In this document: one piece after another, positions 26,449 through 36,662 of the stretch
How the letters are laid out: each line of letters opens with the position of its first letter
Position numbering within the stretch: the first letter of the stretch is position 1
From: Thalassospira australica
GTDB taxonomy: Bacteria > Pseudomonadota > Alphaproteobacteria > Rhodospirillales > Thalassospiraceae
Direction: 5' to 3'
NCBI RefSeq assembly: GCF_000763295.1
Contig: NZ_JRJE01000005.1
Location: forward strand, 1-64,000
DNA length: 64,000 bases
Position numbers and translations under genes: made by a program
Notes under the pieces: model-generated
Databases searched by the model: none
What the model saw: the letters and a program-made list of their open reading frames with translations, nothing else
What the model was told of the DNA's origin: nothing

Positions 26449-28404
26449 CTAACGTCGGCCAAACATCTTTTCGATGTCGTGAAGCTTCAGCTCAACATAG
26501 GTCGGGCGGCCATGGTTGCACTGCCCGGAATGCGGGGTGGCTTCCATCTGGCGCAAGAGCGCATTCATTTCATCGGCATTCAACTTGCGCCCGGATCGCA
26601 CCGATCCATGACACGCCATGGTGGCACAGACATACATCAGCCGATCCTTAAGCGCCATGCCCTGACCCAGTTCGGCGATCTCATCAGCCATGTCGCGCAC
26701 AAGCGCACCAACATCGACCTTCCCCAGCATGGCGGGTACTTCGCGGACTACGATAGCACCGGGGCCAAACGGCTCTATCACAAGGCCAAGCTCGGCAAAT
26801 TCCTCGGCCCGTTCACCGATGCGATCAGCGGAAGCCTCATCCAGTTCGACAACTTCAGGCAGCAACAATCCCTGTCGCTTGACCCCGCTTTCAGCGAGAT
26901 CGGCTTTCATCCGTTCATAGACAATGCGTTCGTGGGCTGCGTGCTGATCAACAATCACAAGACCATCGCGGGTTTGCGCGATGATGTAATTGGCATGGAC
27001 CTGCCCACGTGCAGCACCCAGCGGGTGATCGACGAACTTGCCGTCATCGGCGATATTATCAATGCGTGCTGATGGTGCGGCGGCGTCATAGCCCCCCGAA
27101 AGGGCAGCTGCGGCAGCCCCGGCAAAGCCATCATCAGCGATATTAGCGCTACCATCCGTCCCGCCGAACTCGCGCCCGCGATCAAACAGACCGCCATAGC
27201 CTGCCTGCGGATCGCCCGGCGCCTGGGCGGCATAATTGCGTTCAACAGCGGCGTGGCTTGGAATATTTGGCTGATACTGGCCGATGTTAAAGCCGCTGCC
27301 GGTCCCGGTGCGGTTTCCGCCACCATAAGGAAGTGAGGATCCCTCACCTTCGCGGCGAACCGCCCCCAATGCCATGTCAGCCACGGTGGTCGAGGCGCGG
27401 TGCCCGGCACCGGCCAGCGCATGTTTCAGCGCCCCGACAATCAGGCCCCTTACCAGCCCCGGATCACGGAACCGGACTTCGGTCTTGCCCGGATGGACGT
27501 TGACATCAACATCGCGCGGTGTGAGTTCAAAAAACAGTGCCAGTAACGGATGGCGATCGCGTGCGAGAAAATCCTGATAGGCGCCCCGCACCGCACCCTG
27601 CAACAGGCGATCCTTGACCGGGCGGCCATTGACAAACATGAATTGCATCTGGGCATTGCCACGGTTCAATGTCGGCACCCCGGCATAACCGGTCAGCTTG
27701 ATGCCTTCGCGCTCGGCTTCGATCTGAAGGGCATTTTCCTGAAACTCCCGGCCCATCACAGCACCAAGGCGTTTAAGGCGCGCATCAAACAAATCACCTT
27801 CGCAGGCCGGGTAATTCAAAATCGACTTGTTGTTATCCCCGGTCAGGGTAAAGCCGACATCCGGTCTCGCCATCGCCAGACGGTCCATGATTTCGCGCGC
27901 ATACATCTGTTCGGTCCGCGCGGTTTTCAGGAACTTCAAACGCGCCGGGGTGGCATAGAAAAGATCGCGCACCTCAACCCGCGTGCCATAGGGATGGGCG
28001 GCCGGTTCCGGTTCGCCCTTGGCCCCGCCTTCAATCGCCAACATCCAGGCATTTTCAGAGCCCCGCACCCGGCTGGTCAATCGCATGCGCGACACCGAGC
28101 CGATGGAGGGCAAGGCTTCACCGCGAAAGCCCATAAAACCGATGTTAAACAGATCATCATCAGGCAGCTTTGACGTTGCGTGGCGTTCAACCGCAAGCGA
28201 AAGCTCCTCGGGCGTCATGCCCCGGCCATCATCGGTGATCGACAGCAACGTCCGCCCACCATCACGCAAATTGACATCAACGCGCGTCGCCCCGGCATCA
28301 AGCGCATTTTCCACCAGTTCCTTCAGCGCAGCCGCAGGGCGTTCGACCACCTCACCGGCGGCAATCTGGTTGATCAGGTTCTGTGGCAGGACGCGTAAAG
28401 TCAT
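26449..28404 (-). CDS. mutL: DNA mismatch repair protein MutL with endonuclease motif
   Basis: The 651-residue protein has the GHKL ATPase domain ([27 protein letters not shown]) and a C-terminal dimerisation domain. The latter contains [12 protein letters not shown], an exact match to the DQHA(X)2E(X)4E endonuclease motif, plus [12 protein letters not shown] and CNHGRPT. This MutL is therefore expected to nick DNA itself, as in bacteria without MutH. The linker (about 350-450) is Gly/Ala-rich and disordered. ATG 28404 ([20 protein letters not shown]) is the canonical start, so the upstream extension is excluded. Confidence 0.96.
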   Translation of the reverse strand: MTLRVLPQNLINQIAAGEVVERPAAALKELVENALDAGATRVDVNLRDGGRTLLSITDDGRGMTPEELSLAVERHATSKLPDDDLFNIGFMGFRGEALPSIGSVSRMRLTSRVRGSENAWMLAIEGGAKGEPEPAAHPYGTRVEVRDLFYATPARLKFLKTARTEQMYAREIMDRLAMARPDVGFTLTGDNNKSILNYPACEGDLFDARLKRLGAVMGREFQENALQIEAEREGIKLTGYAGVPTLNRGNAQMQFMFVNGRPVKDRLLQGAVRGAYQDFLARDRHPLLALFFELTPRDVDVNVHPGKTEVRFRDPGLVRGLIVGALKHALAGAGHRASTTVADMALGAVRREGEGSSLPYGGGNRTGTGSGFNIGQYQPNIPSHAAVERNYAAQAPGDPQAGYGGLFDRGREFGGTDGSANIADDGFAGAAAAALSGGYDAAAPSARIDNIADDGKFVDHPLGAARGQVHANYIIAQTRDGLVIVDQHAAHERIVYERMKADLAESGVKRQGLLLPEVVELDEASADRIGERAEEFAELGLVIEPFGPGAIVVREVPAMLGKVDVGALVRDMADEIAELGQGMALKDRLMYVCATMACHGSVRSGRKLNADEMNALLRQMEATPHSGQCNHGRPTYVELKLHDIEKMFGRR

Positions 28405-28455
28405 GAAGGCGATGCTCGTGATGGTTATTTTGGTTGAGATGAACCTACCAAAGCA

Positions 28456-28489
28456 CAAAGCGCGGCGAAATCTCTTTCACCGCGCTTTG
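28456..28489 (-). terminator. Hairpin terminator of the M16 peptidase genes
   Basis: A perfect ten-base-pair stem (CAAAGCGCGG / CCGCGCTTTG) with a 14-base loop lies 23 bases after the stop codon of the second M16 gene. It is followed on the minus strand by a weakly T-rich stretch. Confidence 0.6.
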
Positions 28490-28512
28490 ATCAAATTGGT
28501 TTGAAACCGCCC

Positions 28513-29844
28513 CTAGAAAGCAAGATCACCTTCTGGTTTGCCCACCACCGTGACGGTAACATTTTCCGGGTCCATCAGACTTGCGGCCACCCTGTTGACG
28601 TCATCAAGGCTGACCGCATCGACCATGGCGTTGCGACGATCAAGGAAGTCCATGCCAAGATCTTCTTTCTGCATGCCGACCAGCATGCCCGACAGATTGC
28701 CAAGGCTGGTGAAGCGCAGCGGGAAGGCCCCGGTCAGGTAGGATTTGGCGTTATCAAGTTCTTCCTGAGAAACGCCATTTTCTTTCATCTTGCTCCATTC
28801 CGTGCTGATCAAAGACAGGCTTTGGCCAATCGCGTCATTACGCGTGGCTACCCCGCCCATCATCATTTCGGCGTGATCAAGATCGGCAAGGTAGCTGTAG
28901 ACACCATAGGCAAGCCCACGCTTTTCACGGACTTCCTCGGTCAGGCGCGACGAGAACCCGCCGCCGCCAAGGATGTAGTTCATCACATAGGCGGCATAGA
29001 AATCCGGGTCCTTGCGTTTGATGCCTTTCTGGCCCCAGATCGCCTGACTTTGCGGGATATCCTGCTGCACCACATCAATGGCGCCGAACTGCGGGGTCAC
29101 GTCAGAGACTTCTGGCAGGTCGCTGTTATCGGGCAGACTGCCAAAGGCCTCATCAAGCAGAGGGCCAAGTTCTTCGGCGGTGATGTCCCCTGCCACGCCG
29201 ACAATCAGATTGTCCTTGGCAAAGGCACGACGAACAAAATCGCGAAAATCGTTGGCGTTCAGATTTGCCACGGTTTCAAAGTTACCTGATACCGGTCGGG
29301 CATAGGGATGGTCGCCAAAGATTGATTTAAAGAAGGTCCGGCTGGCGATATCACGCGGGTCATTTTCAGCATGTTTAAGCCCCGATACGATCTGTGCACG
29401 GATGCGCTCGACCGCCTCCGCATCAAAGCGCGGTTCGGATAGGGCCAGACGCAACAAATCAATTGCAGTTTCACGTTCACGGGTAAGCGTGGTCAGCGAG
29501 CCCGAAAAGTCATCGCGACCGGCATCAAAGGACAAGCTGATCGACCGGTTTTCCATCTCGCCGCGGAAGGTCTGGCTGTCCATTTCGCCAGCGCCCTCGT
29601 CAATCAGACCGGATACCATATTGGCAAGACCAAGCTTGCCTTCAGGATCGGTCGCAGCCCCGGCACCGGTAAAGGCGATATCCATCGTCATCAGCGGGTT
29701 CATGTGATCTTCAATCAACCAGGCACGAATGCCCCCGTCAGAGACAACCTCCTGAACTTCGACCGCCTGGGCCCTGGCCGTCAGACCAAAGCTCAGGACT
29801 GAGGCAAAGGCACATGCGGTGATCTGTTTGATGAGTTTGTTCAT
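28513..29844 (-). CDS. M16-family peptidase-like protein lacking the zinc motif
   Basis: The 443-residue protein has a signal peptide (MNKLIKQITACAFASVLSFG, cleavage after AQA). It keeps the M16/pitrilysin fold, but the position of HxxEH reads GLANMVSGLIDEGAGEMDSQ, so it cannot bind zinc. It retains the substrate-binding R/Y region (EVREKRGLAYGVYSYL). It is most likely the non-catalytic partner of the active M16 subunit encoded just upstream, whose stop codon and this ATG are separated by one base (TGA-T-ATG), with GGAG before it. The pair would act as a periplasmic heterodimeric oligopeptidase. Confidence 0.9.
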   Translation of the reverse strand: MNKLIKQITACAFASVLSFGLTARAQAVEVQEVVSDGGIRAWLIEDHMNPLMTMDIAFTGAGAATDPEGKLGLANMVSGLIDEGAGEMDSQTFRGEMENRSISLSFDAGRDDFSGSLTTLTRERETAIDLLRLALSEPRFDAEAVERIRAQIVSGLKHAENDPRDIASRTFFKSIFGDHPYARPVSGNFETVANLNANDFRDFVRRAFAKDNLIVGVAGDITAEELGPLLDEAFGSLPDNSDLPEVSDVTPQFGAIDVVQQDIPQSQAIWGQKGIKRKDPDFYAAYVMNYILGGGGFSSRLTEEVREKRGLAYGVYSYLADLDHAEMMMGGVATRNDAIGQSLSLISTEWSKMKENGVSQEELDNAKSYLTGAFPLRFTSLGNLSGMLVGMQKEDLGMDFLDRRNAMVDAVSLDDVNRVAASLMDPENVTVTVVGKPEGDLAF

Positions 29845-29845
29845 A

Positions 29846-31270
29846 TCAATGCACTCCTTCGCCAGAGGTGATCGGCAAGGCCGCACCACCGCCCGTTATC
29901 GGCCCGTCCTTGGACGGCATCAACCATCCGGTGACCGATTTTTTATCATCGAACACGCGTTTGGCGGCTTCATTGACCTGATCAATCGTGACCGCTTCGA
30001 CCCGCTCCGGCCAGCTTTCGACCTGATCGACGCTAAGCCCGACCGCAAGTGACTGGCCGAGCACACGCGCCCCGGCAGAAAGAGAATCCCGGGCAAAGAC
30101 CGCACTATCAAGAAGCTTTTGTTTGGCCCGATCCAGTTCATCTTGCGTCACGCCATCGTTAATGACCTTGGCAATTTCGCCATCAACAGCCTGTTCAAGA
30201 TCGGCCAGATCGACATCACCACGCGGCACGGCATAGACCCCGAAATTGGCCAAATCGACCGCAACCGGGTTATAGAACGTGCCAACACTTGATGCGATTT
30301 CCTGATCAACCACAAGCGACTTGAAGAAGCGGCTGGTGGTGCCAGATCCGATGATTTCACTTAGCACATCAAGTGCTACGGCATCAGCGGCGCGCTCGGT
30401 ATTATAGGATGGTGCCAGATAATAGCGCGACCAGGATGCCTGCCCAACGCGGGGATCATGCATGGTGACCTTGCGCGGGGCGTGCTGAACCGGCTCTTTG
30501 ACCCGCTTGCGGGTCATGTCCTTGCCGCGCGGAATGACGCCATAGTATTTTTCCGCCATCGGCAACAGTTCATCCATCGTGATGTCGCCTGCGACCACCA
30601 GAATGGCGTTATTGGGCGCATACCAATCGCGATAGAATTCAAGCGCGTCTTCGGTTGAAAGTTGTTCCATCTCATTAAGCCAGCCGATGATCGAACGACC
30701 ATACGGATGGGCCATGAAAAGCGATGCGCGCATCTGTTCGCCCAGAAGCGCGCCCGGGCTGTTATCAAGGCGCGACCGGCGTTCTTCGATGATCACATCA
30801 CGTTCGGGCAGAACGACATCATCTGAAAGCTGAAGGTTGGTCATCCGATCCGCTTCCATTTCCATCACAAGATCAAGCCGATCGCGTGCGATGTTCTGGA
30901 AGTATCCGGTATAATCCCAACTGGTAAAAGCGTTGTCATTTCCGCCGTTGCGCGCAACGATTTTTGAAAAATCACCCGGCGCAATTTTGTCAGTGCCTTT
31001 GAACATCAAATGTTCAAGAAAATGGGCGATGCCCGAAACGCCTTCGGGTTCATCAGCAGAGCCGACCTTGTACCAGACCATATGGGTGACGACCGGTGCA
31101 CGGTGATTTTCCACCAGCACGACCTGCATGCCGTTTTCAAGCGTTGCTGTTTGCGGATTGAAAACAGCTGCGTTCAAAACACCGGGGGCAAGCGCGATGG
31201 TCATTGCTGCCAGCAGGGTCACAGCCAACCGGCTGCGAATTTTTGATCGGAAATTTTCAGGAATTCTCAT
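29846..31270 (-). CDS. M16-family zinc peptidase, catalytic subunit
   Basis: The 474-residue exported protein has a signal peptide (RLAVTLLAAMTIALAPGVLNA) and the inverted zinc motif HFLEH at residues 83-87 (GIAHFLEHLMFKGTDKI). The distal glutamate helix is visible as VVLPERDVIIEERRSRLDN. The C-terminal half carries a second M16 domain. ATG 31270 (MRIPENF) gives a proper signal peptide; the open frame extends 63 bases further upstream without support. It is probably the catalytic half of a two-subunit periplasmic peptidase. Confidence 0.92.
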   Translation of the reverse strand: MRIPENFRSKIRSRLAVTLLAAMTIALAPGVLNAAVFNPQTATLENGMQVVLVENHRAPVVTHMVWYKVGSADEPEGVSGIAHFLEHLMFKGTDKIAPGDFSKIVARNGGNDNAFTSWDYTGYFQNIARDRLDLVMEMEADRMTNLQLSDDVVLPERDVIIEERRSRLDNSPGALLGEQMRASLFMAHPYGRSIIGWLNEMEQLSTEDALEFYRDWYAPNNAILVVAGDITMDELLPMAEKYYGVIPRGKDMTRKRVKEPVQHAPRKVTMHDPRVGQASWSRYYLAPSYNTERAADAVALDVLSEIIGSGTTSRFFKSLVVDQEIASSVGTFYNPVAVDLANFGVYAVPRGDVDLADLEQAVDGEIAKVINDGVTQDELDRAKQKLLDSAVFARDSLSAGARVLGQSLAVGLSVDQVESWPERVEAVTIDQVNEAAKRVFDDKKSVTGWLMPSKDGPITGGGAALPITSGEGVH

Positions 31271-31382
31271 TATGGCGTCCCATTCCAATTCAGGCATGGT
31301 GGTGCAAACAGATTGCATCGATGCGCACAGCAACAGTGCATCAGCATCGGTTGGAATTTCTTAAGAACCGAATATGACAGAA

Positions 31383-31409
31383 CAAGGGCGCGAAACCATC
31401 GCGCCCTTG
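31383..31409 (-). terminator. Hairpin after the DUF3035 lipoprotein gene
   Basis: A perfect ten-base-pair stem (CAAGGGCGCG / CGCGCCCTTG) with a seven-base loop lies between the lipoprotein gene and the M16 genes. The T-run that follows on the minus strand is weak (TTCTGT), so it may only partly terminate. Confidence 0.6.
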
Positions 31410-31455
31410 CCTCAAGGTCCAAATTCATTCACATAATCGTCGTGACGGGGTTGGC

Positions 31456-32037
31456 TTAGAAAATATCTTCCAGCCAGCCTTTTTGCTTCCGTTCGATCAC
31501 AGGGGTGTTTTCACCACCGGAAACGCTGTCGCCCAATGCCTGCTGGTCGCGGATGCGTTTGGCTTCGGCAGATGGATTAACCACCGACCCGAAGTCCGGG
31601 TTTTGCTGCCAGAACAACAGATCATCGACGAAGCTTTCGCTTTCGGAAATAAAGATCGAGGTTTCACGATCCACCGTGTTGCGAATTTTCGGATCGGCAT
31701 ATTGCGCACCGGATGCCGACAAAAGGGCCACTTGTCCCTTGCTGCGCTGACCTTCGGTAATGTCGCGTTTGACGCCATTGGGGTCTTCACCCACCAGAAT
31801 ACGGCGTGCCTGATCCGTCGTTGACCCGGTCTGCGGGCGCGCGGCCCCCGGTTCGGGAACACGCAGCGTAAAATCAGGCGGCAGGCTTAGCGGTGCACGC
31901 GAGACAACCGCGAACTCATCGGGAGCCTGTTTGTTCAGGCCAAAGGTTTCACGCGTTGATTCACAACCGGAAACACCAAGCGCAAGTCCGCCCAGCAATG
32001 CAATTCTGAAAATATTGGTCGTCAGTTTCCGGGCCAT
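31456..32037 (-). CDS. DUF3035-family outer-membrane lipoprotein (BamF-like family)
   Basis: The 193-residue precursor has a lipoprotein signal ending in LGVSGC, with Cys at the cleavage point. The conserved segment PDEFAVVSRAPLSLPPDFTL and the following PEPGAARPQ identify the alphaproteobacterial DUF3035 family, linked in the literature to the beta-barrel assembly machine. ATG 32037 has GAGG seven bases upstream and gives a normal signal length; an ATG at 32091 that overlaps the lspA stop (ATGA) would add 18 residues. Location directly behind lspA, whose product matures lipoproteins, suggests a shared transcript. Confidence 0.8.
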   Translation of the reverse strand: MARKLTTNIFRIALLGGLALGVSGCESTRETFGLNKQAPDEFAVVSRAPLSLPPDFTLRVPEPGAARPQTGSTTDQARRILVGEDPNGVKRDITEGQRSKGQVALLSASGAQYADPKIRNTVDRETSIFISESESFVDDLLFWQQNPDFGSVVNPSAEAKRIRDQQALGDSVSGGENTPVIERKQKGWLEDIF

Positions 32038-32090
32038 TTCGTGCCTCATTACCACTCTGCCACCGGGTGTTTCGACCCGGAGAAAATTCA

Positions 32091-32561
32091 TCAGGTAGAT
32101 TTTTTACCGCCAAAAAGAGAATCGATCAACAGTAGCGCAGCACCAACCGTGATTGCACTATCGGCAATGTTGAATACCGGCCAGTGATACCCGGCAACAT
32201 GAAGATCAATAAAGTCAGTAACAGCGCCATGGCGAAGTCGATCCACCAGATTGCCAATCGCCCCGCCAATGATCATTGCCAGGGCAAAACGCAGCATGGA
32301 ATCACGTGTTCGCCACATCCAGACACCAAACCCGATGGTAATGGCGGCTGTCACGGCGATCATGACCCAGGGTGCTTGCCCCTGAAACAGGCCAAACGAC
32401 ACGCCCGGATTCCAAGCCAGCACAAAATTCAGGAATGGCGTGACTTCAATCACGCGAAACGGGTTGGACAGACCATCAATGGCAAGCGCCTTGGTCCATT
32501 GGTCGACACCAAAGATAACGGCAATGACGATCAGACCAAACACAAAGGCACGATTTTTCAT
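32091..32561 (-). CDS. lspA: Lipoprotein signal peptidase (signal peptidase II)
   Basis: The 156-residue inner-membrane aspartyl protease has four membrane helices. Catalytic aspartates are in GNLVDRLRHGAVTDFIDLH and FNIADSAITVG; the NPGVSFGLF segment is also conserved. It cleaves signal peptides from prolipoproteins after diacylglyceryl addition. ATG 32561 (MKNRAFVFGL) is preferred over the longer frame. It sits between ileS and the DUF3035 lipoprotein gene, the common ileS-lspA order. Confidence 0.95.
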   Translation of the reverse strand: MKNRAFVFGLIVIAVIFGVDQWTKALAIDGLSNPFRVIEVTPFLNFVLAWNPGVSFGLFQGQAPWVMIAVTAAITIGFGVWMWRTRDSMLRFALAMIIGGAIGNLVDRLRHGAVTDFIDLHVAGYHWPVFNIADSAITVGAALLLIDSLFGGKKST

Positions 32562-32626
32562 CAACACTCTTTCCGACTTGCCGGGATGCGCCCCGCCATC
32601 TGGCAGGGCGTTCCCATGTGCCACCT

Positions 32627-35464
32627 TTATTCGGCGGCAATTCCCATTTCATCGACAGCATCAGCACAGCGGTTACAAACGGTTTTGTGTTCCGCGTGAT
32701 CGCCGACTTCTGGCAAGGTCTGCCAGCAACGTTCACATTTGGCACCCTCTGCCAATCCCGGCACAACACCGACACCTGCAACATCATCAAGGGTATAGGC
32801 ACCAGCTGGCGCGTCACCCGTGATCAGTTCGATGTCAGATGTAATGGCGATTTCGGCAAGATTAAGGCCCTCAAGCGCCTGAACATACTCGGCATCAGCA
32901 TAAACCTTTGGCGCGGCATCAAGGCTTGCGCCAATGCGTTTTTCCGCACGTTCAAGTTCCAGCGCACCGGTCACAACGCGACGCAGCTTGCGGATCTTGG
33001 CCCACTTGGTTGCCAGTGCTTCGTCTTTCCAGCCATCCGAAACCGTGTTGAAGGTTTCAGAATGGACCGAGCTTTCCGCACCATAACGCGCACGCCATGC
33101 TTCATCAGCGGTAAAGCACAGAACAGGTGCCAACCAGCGCACAAGGCAATCAAACACGCGATCCATCACAGTGCGTGCTGCCCTGCGACGCAGGCTGCTT
33201 GGTGCGTCGCAATACAGCGCGTCCTTGCGGATATCGAGATAGAAGGCCGACATGTCGAGTGCACAGAAGTTATGCAGTTCGATGAACATGCTGTGGAAGT
33301 CGTAATCTGCGGTCGTTTTACGCACCATATCGTCAAGATGGCTCAGACGATGCAGAACCCAGCGTTCAAGTTCCGGCAGTTCATTATCAGCAACTTTTTC
33401 GGCATCGCTGAAATCGGCAAGATTGCCAAGCAGGAAACGCAGGGTATTGCGCAGACGACGATAGATGTCGGAATGGCGCTGAATGATTTCATGGCTGATG
33501 CGCAGATCATCATGATAATCCGAACTCACCACCCAAAGACGCAGAATGTCAGCACCCAGCTTGTTGATGACATCGTTTGGCGCAATCACGTTGCCCAAGG
33601 ATTTGGACATCTTGCGACCATCGCCATCAAGCACAAAGCCATGGGTCAGAACCGCTTCATAAGGTGCGCGTCCACGGGTACCACAGGATTCCAGAAGCGA
33701 GCTGTGGAACCAGCCACGATGCTGGTCTGATCCTTCAAGATAAAGATCGGCCGGCCATTTCAGGTCCTGACGTTCTTCAAGCACGAAGGCGTGGGTCGAA
33801 CCGGAATCAAACCAGACGTCCAGAACGTCGGTGACCTGTTCGAAATCATCGGCGTTGTATTTGTCGCCAAGGAAATACTGCACATCGCGGGTGAACCATG
33901 CATCGGCCCCTTCTTCGCAGAAGGCTTCGTAAACACGATCAAGGACTTCCTGATCACGCAGCGGCTGACGGGTGCTTTTTTCGATGAATACCGTGATCGG
34001 TACACCCCATGCACGCTGGCGCGATACGCACCAGTCCGGACGGTTGGCGATCATGGAATGCAGGCGGTTACGACCGGCATCCGGGACAAAGCGGGTTTCA
34101 TCAATCGCCTTAAGCGCCTTTTCACGCAGGTCATTGTCCTGCATGGAGATGAACCACTGCGGCGTGGTGCGATAGATCACCGGTGCCTTGGAACGCCAGG
34201 AACACGGATAGGAGTGCTTGAGACGCCCACGCGACAGTAGCGCGCCAACTTCGATCAGTTTGGCAATGACCGCTTCGTTGGCCCCGGCTTCCTTGCCGTT
34301 TTCATCATAGATGCGTTCACCGGCAAACAGCGGTACGGTCTGATAATAGGCACCGTCGCCATCAACCATTTCCGGAACTTCCAGACCATATTTCAGACCG
34401 GTCTGGTAATCGTCCGGGCCGTGGGTCGGTGCGGTATGGACAAAGCCGGTACCGGTATCGGTCGTGACATAGTCAGCCGCCAAAAGCGGCACGTCAAAGT
34501 CATAGCCCTGACCGCGGAACGGATGGGCAGCAAGCGTGCCTTCAAGCTCGGCCCCCGTGAAGGTTCCAAGAACCTTGTGGCCGGTCACGCGACCGTTTTT
34601 GCACAGGTCTTCAAGAAGATCGGTACAAACAGCCATTTTCTCGCCGACCTTCGACCAGGCTTCCTCGGCGGTTTCAGTGACTTCGATGACAGAATATTCA
34701 ATCTCTTCGCCATACGAAATCGCACGGTTGCCCGGAATGGTCCAAGGGGTCGTGGTCCAGATGACGATGGTCGCATCTTTGAGCAGATCAACCTTGGTGT
34801 CGGTAACCGGGAAACGGACATAGATCGTTTTGGACGTATGGTCGTGATATTCGACTTCGGCCTCAGCCAAGGCGGTTTTTTCCACCACCGACCACATGAC
34901 CGGTTTGGAGCCCATATAGAGCGAACCGTTCATCAGGAACTTGCCAAGTTCACGCGCGATCGAAGCTTCTGCCTTGAAATCCATGGTGACATAGGGATTG
35001 TCCCAGTCGCCCATCACGCCAAGACGTTTGAATTCCTCGCGCTGGATATCAAGCCATTTCTGGGCAAACTCGCGGCACTCCTTGCGGAATTCGGCAATCG
35101 GAACATCGTCCTTGTTTTTGCCTTTTGCGCGGTATTGTTCTTCGATCTTCCATTCAATCGGAAGGCCGTGGCAATCCCAACCCGGAACGTAAACAGCGTT
35201 CTTGCCCAGCATCTGCTGTGAACGGGTGATGACGTCTTTCAGGATTTTGTTCAGTGCGTGACCGATATGCAGATGACCGTTCGCATAGGGCGGGCCATCA
35301 TGCAGGACAAACATTTCACGATCTGCCGAAATACCGCGAATTTTGCCGTAGAGGTCCTCGTCTTTCCACTGCTCAAGCAGCTTGGGCTCCATCTTTGGCA
35401 AACCCGCCCGCATCGGGAAATCGGTCTTGGGCAGGATAACGGTCTTCTTGTATTCGACACTCAT
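32627..35464 (-). CDS. ileS: Isoleucyl-tRNA synthetase
   Basis: The 945-residue class Ia synthetase charges tRNA-Ile. HIGH is seen in NGHLHIGHALNK and KMSKS in GRKMSKSLGNV. The editing domain lies between (TTTPWTIPGNRAI, THGPDDYQTGL). The C terminus has a zinc-binding CERCW...CNRC motif, typical of bacterial type I IleRS. AGGA lies before the ATG at 35464. It is the first gene of ileS-lspA-lipoprotein. Confidence 0.98.
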   Translation of the reverse strand: MSVEYKKTVILPKTDFPMRAGLPKMEPKLLEQWKDEDLYGKIRGISADREMFVLHDGPPYANGHLHIGHALNKILKDVITRSQQMLGKNAVYVPGWDCHGLPIEWKIEEQYRAKGKNKDDVPIAEFRKECREFAQKWLDIQREEFKRLGVMGDWDNPYVTMDFKAEASIARELGKFLMNGSLYMGSKPVMWSVVEKTALAEAEVEYHDHTSKTIYVRFPVTDTKVDLLKDATIVIWTTTPWTIPGNRAISYGEEIEYSVIEVTETAEEAWSKVGEKMAVCTDLLEDLCKNGRVTGHKVLGTFTGAELEGTLAAHPFRGQGYDFDVPLLAADYVTTDTGTGFVHTAPTHGPDDYQTGLKYGLEVPEMVDGDGAYYQTVPLFAGERIYDENGKEAGANEAVIAKLIEVGALLSRGRLKHSYPCSWRSKAPVIYRTTPQWFISMQDNDLREKALKAIDETRFVPDAGRNRLHSMIANRPDWCVSRQRAWGVPITVFIEKSTRQPLRDQEVLDRVYEAFCEEGADAWFTRDVQYFLGDKYNADDFEQVTDVLDVWFDSGSTHAFVLEERQDLKWPADLYLEGSDQHRGWFHSSLLESCGTRGRAPYEAVLTHGFVLDGDGRKMSKSLGNVIAPNDVINKLGADILRLWVVSSDYHDDLRISHEIIQRHSDIYRRLRNTLRFLLGNLADFSDAEKVADNELPELERWVLHRLSHLDDMVRKTTADYDFHSMFIELHNFCALDMSAFYLDIRKDALYCDAPSSLRRRAARTVMDRVFDCLVRWLAPVLCFTADEAWRARYGAESSVHSETFNTVSDGWKDEALATKWAKIRKLRRVVTGALELERAEKRIGASLDAAPKVYADAEYVQALEGLNLAEIAITSDIELITGDAPAGAYTLDDVAGVGVVPGLAEGAKCERCWQTLPEVGDHAEHKTVCNRCADAVDEMGIAAE

Positions 35465-35571
35465 CGTGACGGTCCTGTCGTCTTGAACAAATATAAAAGG
35501 GCGAACCCCCAGTGATCTTGTGAGCTGATCTTGCGAAAAGCGCGCGGATCATAGCGGGTTCGTCAACAAAT

Positions 35572-36528
35572 TCAAATCTTGCCGAGAATATCCTTGGCAG
35601 CGATCACATCCGCAGCGATCTGGGCTTTTAAGGCATCAAGCCCGTCGAACTTCTGTTCCCCGCGGATAAAGCCGTGCAGGCGCACACGAACACGGCGGTC
35701 ATAGATGTCCTGATCGAAGTCAAACAGGTGCGCTTCAAGGCCGGCTTCATCATCGCCGCCAAAGCTTGGCCGGACACCAATGTTGGCGACTCCGGGCACC
35801 CAACATTCGACGGTATGGTCATCTTCTTTCGAAATCAGGCCAAGCTCGATGGCATACACGCCAAATTTCGGACGCAAATGGTTGCCCAGGGCAACATTGG
35901 CCGTCGGGAAGCCAATCGTCCGCCCACGGGCATCACCATGGGCGACTGTCCCGGCAATTTCCCAAGGGCGCCCCAAAAGATGGCAGGCATCTTCTGGTCG
36001 GCCCTCACGCAGGGCTTGGCGGATCGCGGTTGAGGAATAGATAACACCGTTGTCGTGGGTCACAGCACGCACCGCCGTGACACCAAAACCGGATTTTTCA
36101 CCAATCGCGCGCAGCAAATCAACATTACCTGCCCGCCCCTTGCCAAAACAGAAATCCCAGCCAACCACGACATGCCGGGCCCCAAGGCCCGTGACCAGAA
36201 CCCGCTCAATGAATTCTTCGGCAGTCATGGCGGCGAAATCGCGATTGAATTCGACTTCATAGAACAGATCGATATCGATACTGCCCGCAGCGGTTTGGCG
36301 GTCCTCGGCCGAAGTCAGACGAAATGGCGGATCATCGGCACGAAACAGCATGCGCGGATGGGGTTCAAAGGTCAGGATCGCAAGCGGAACACCAAGATCA
36401 CGGGCAATCGCGCGCGCCTGATCGAGAAGCGTCTGATGCCCCAGATGCAGTCCATCAAAATTGCCGATCGCCACAACGGCACCGCGCGCATCATCGGTCA
36501 GGTTCTCAAAAGATCGAAAAACGCGCAT
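35572..36528 (-). CDS. ribF: Bifunctional riboflavin kinase / FMN adenylyltransferase
   Basis: The 318-residue protein makes FMN and FAD. The N-terminal FAD synthetase domain has GNFDGLHLGHQTLL and VVGWDFCFGKGRAGN; the C-terminal flavokinase domain has GRTIGFPTANVAL and LRPKFGVYAIEL. ATG 36528 (MRVFRSFENL) matches family starts; the frame continues 17 residues further upstream. It precedes ileS on the same strand with a 107-base gap, the usual ribF-ileS-lspA order. Confidence 0.96.
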   Translation of the reverse strand: MRVFRSFENLTDDARGAVVAIGNFDGLHLGHQTLLDQARAIARDLGVPLAILTFEPHPRMLFRADDPPFRLTSAEDRQTAAGSIDIDLFYEVEFNRDFAAMTAEEFIERVLVTGLGARHVVVGWDFCFGKGRAGNVDLLRAIGEKSGFGVTAVRAVTHDNGVIYSSTAIRQALREGRPEDACHLLGRPWEIAGTVAHGDARGRTIGFPTANVALGNHLRPKFGVYAIELGLISKEDDHTVECWVPGVANIGVRPSFGGDDEAGLEAHLFDFDQDIYDRRVRVRLHGFIRGEQKFDGLDALKAQIAADVIAAKDILGKI

Positions 36529-36662
36529 TCGCGCCGGTCTCTCTTTGCTGCTTAACTCATCCGTGTTGGCCGACCCCATATCGGCAAATCCAGCAGGCAG
36601 CTATATAGGGCGCGAACCCAAAGCGTAAAGACTTTTCCGTCAAAAAAGCACTGCTGGCCTAA

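Noticed and set aside
36529-36662. Possible FMN riboswitch upstream of ribF
   Set aside because: No RFN-element conserved blocks are recognisable in this short region.
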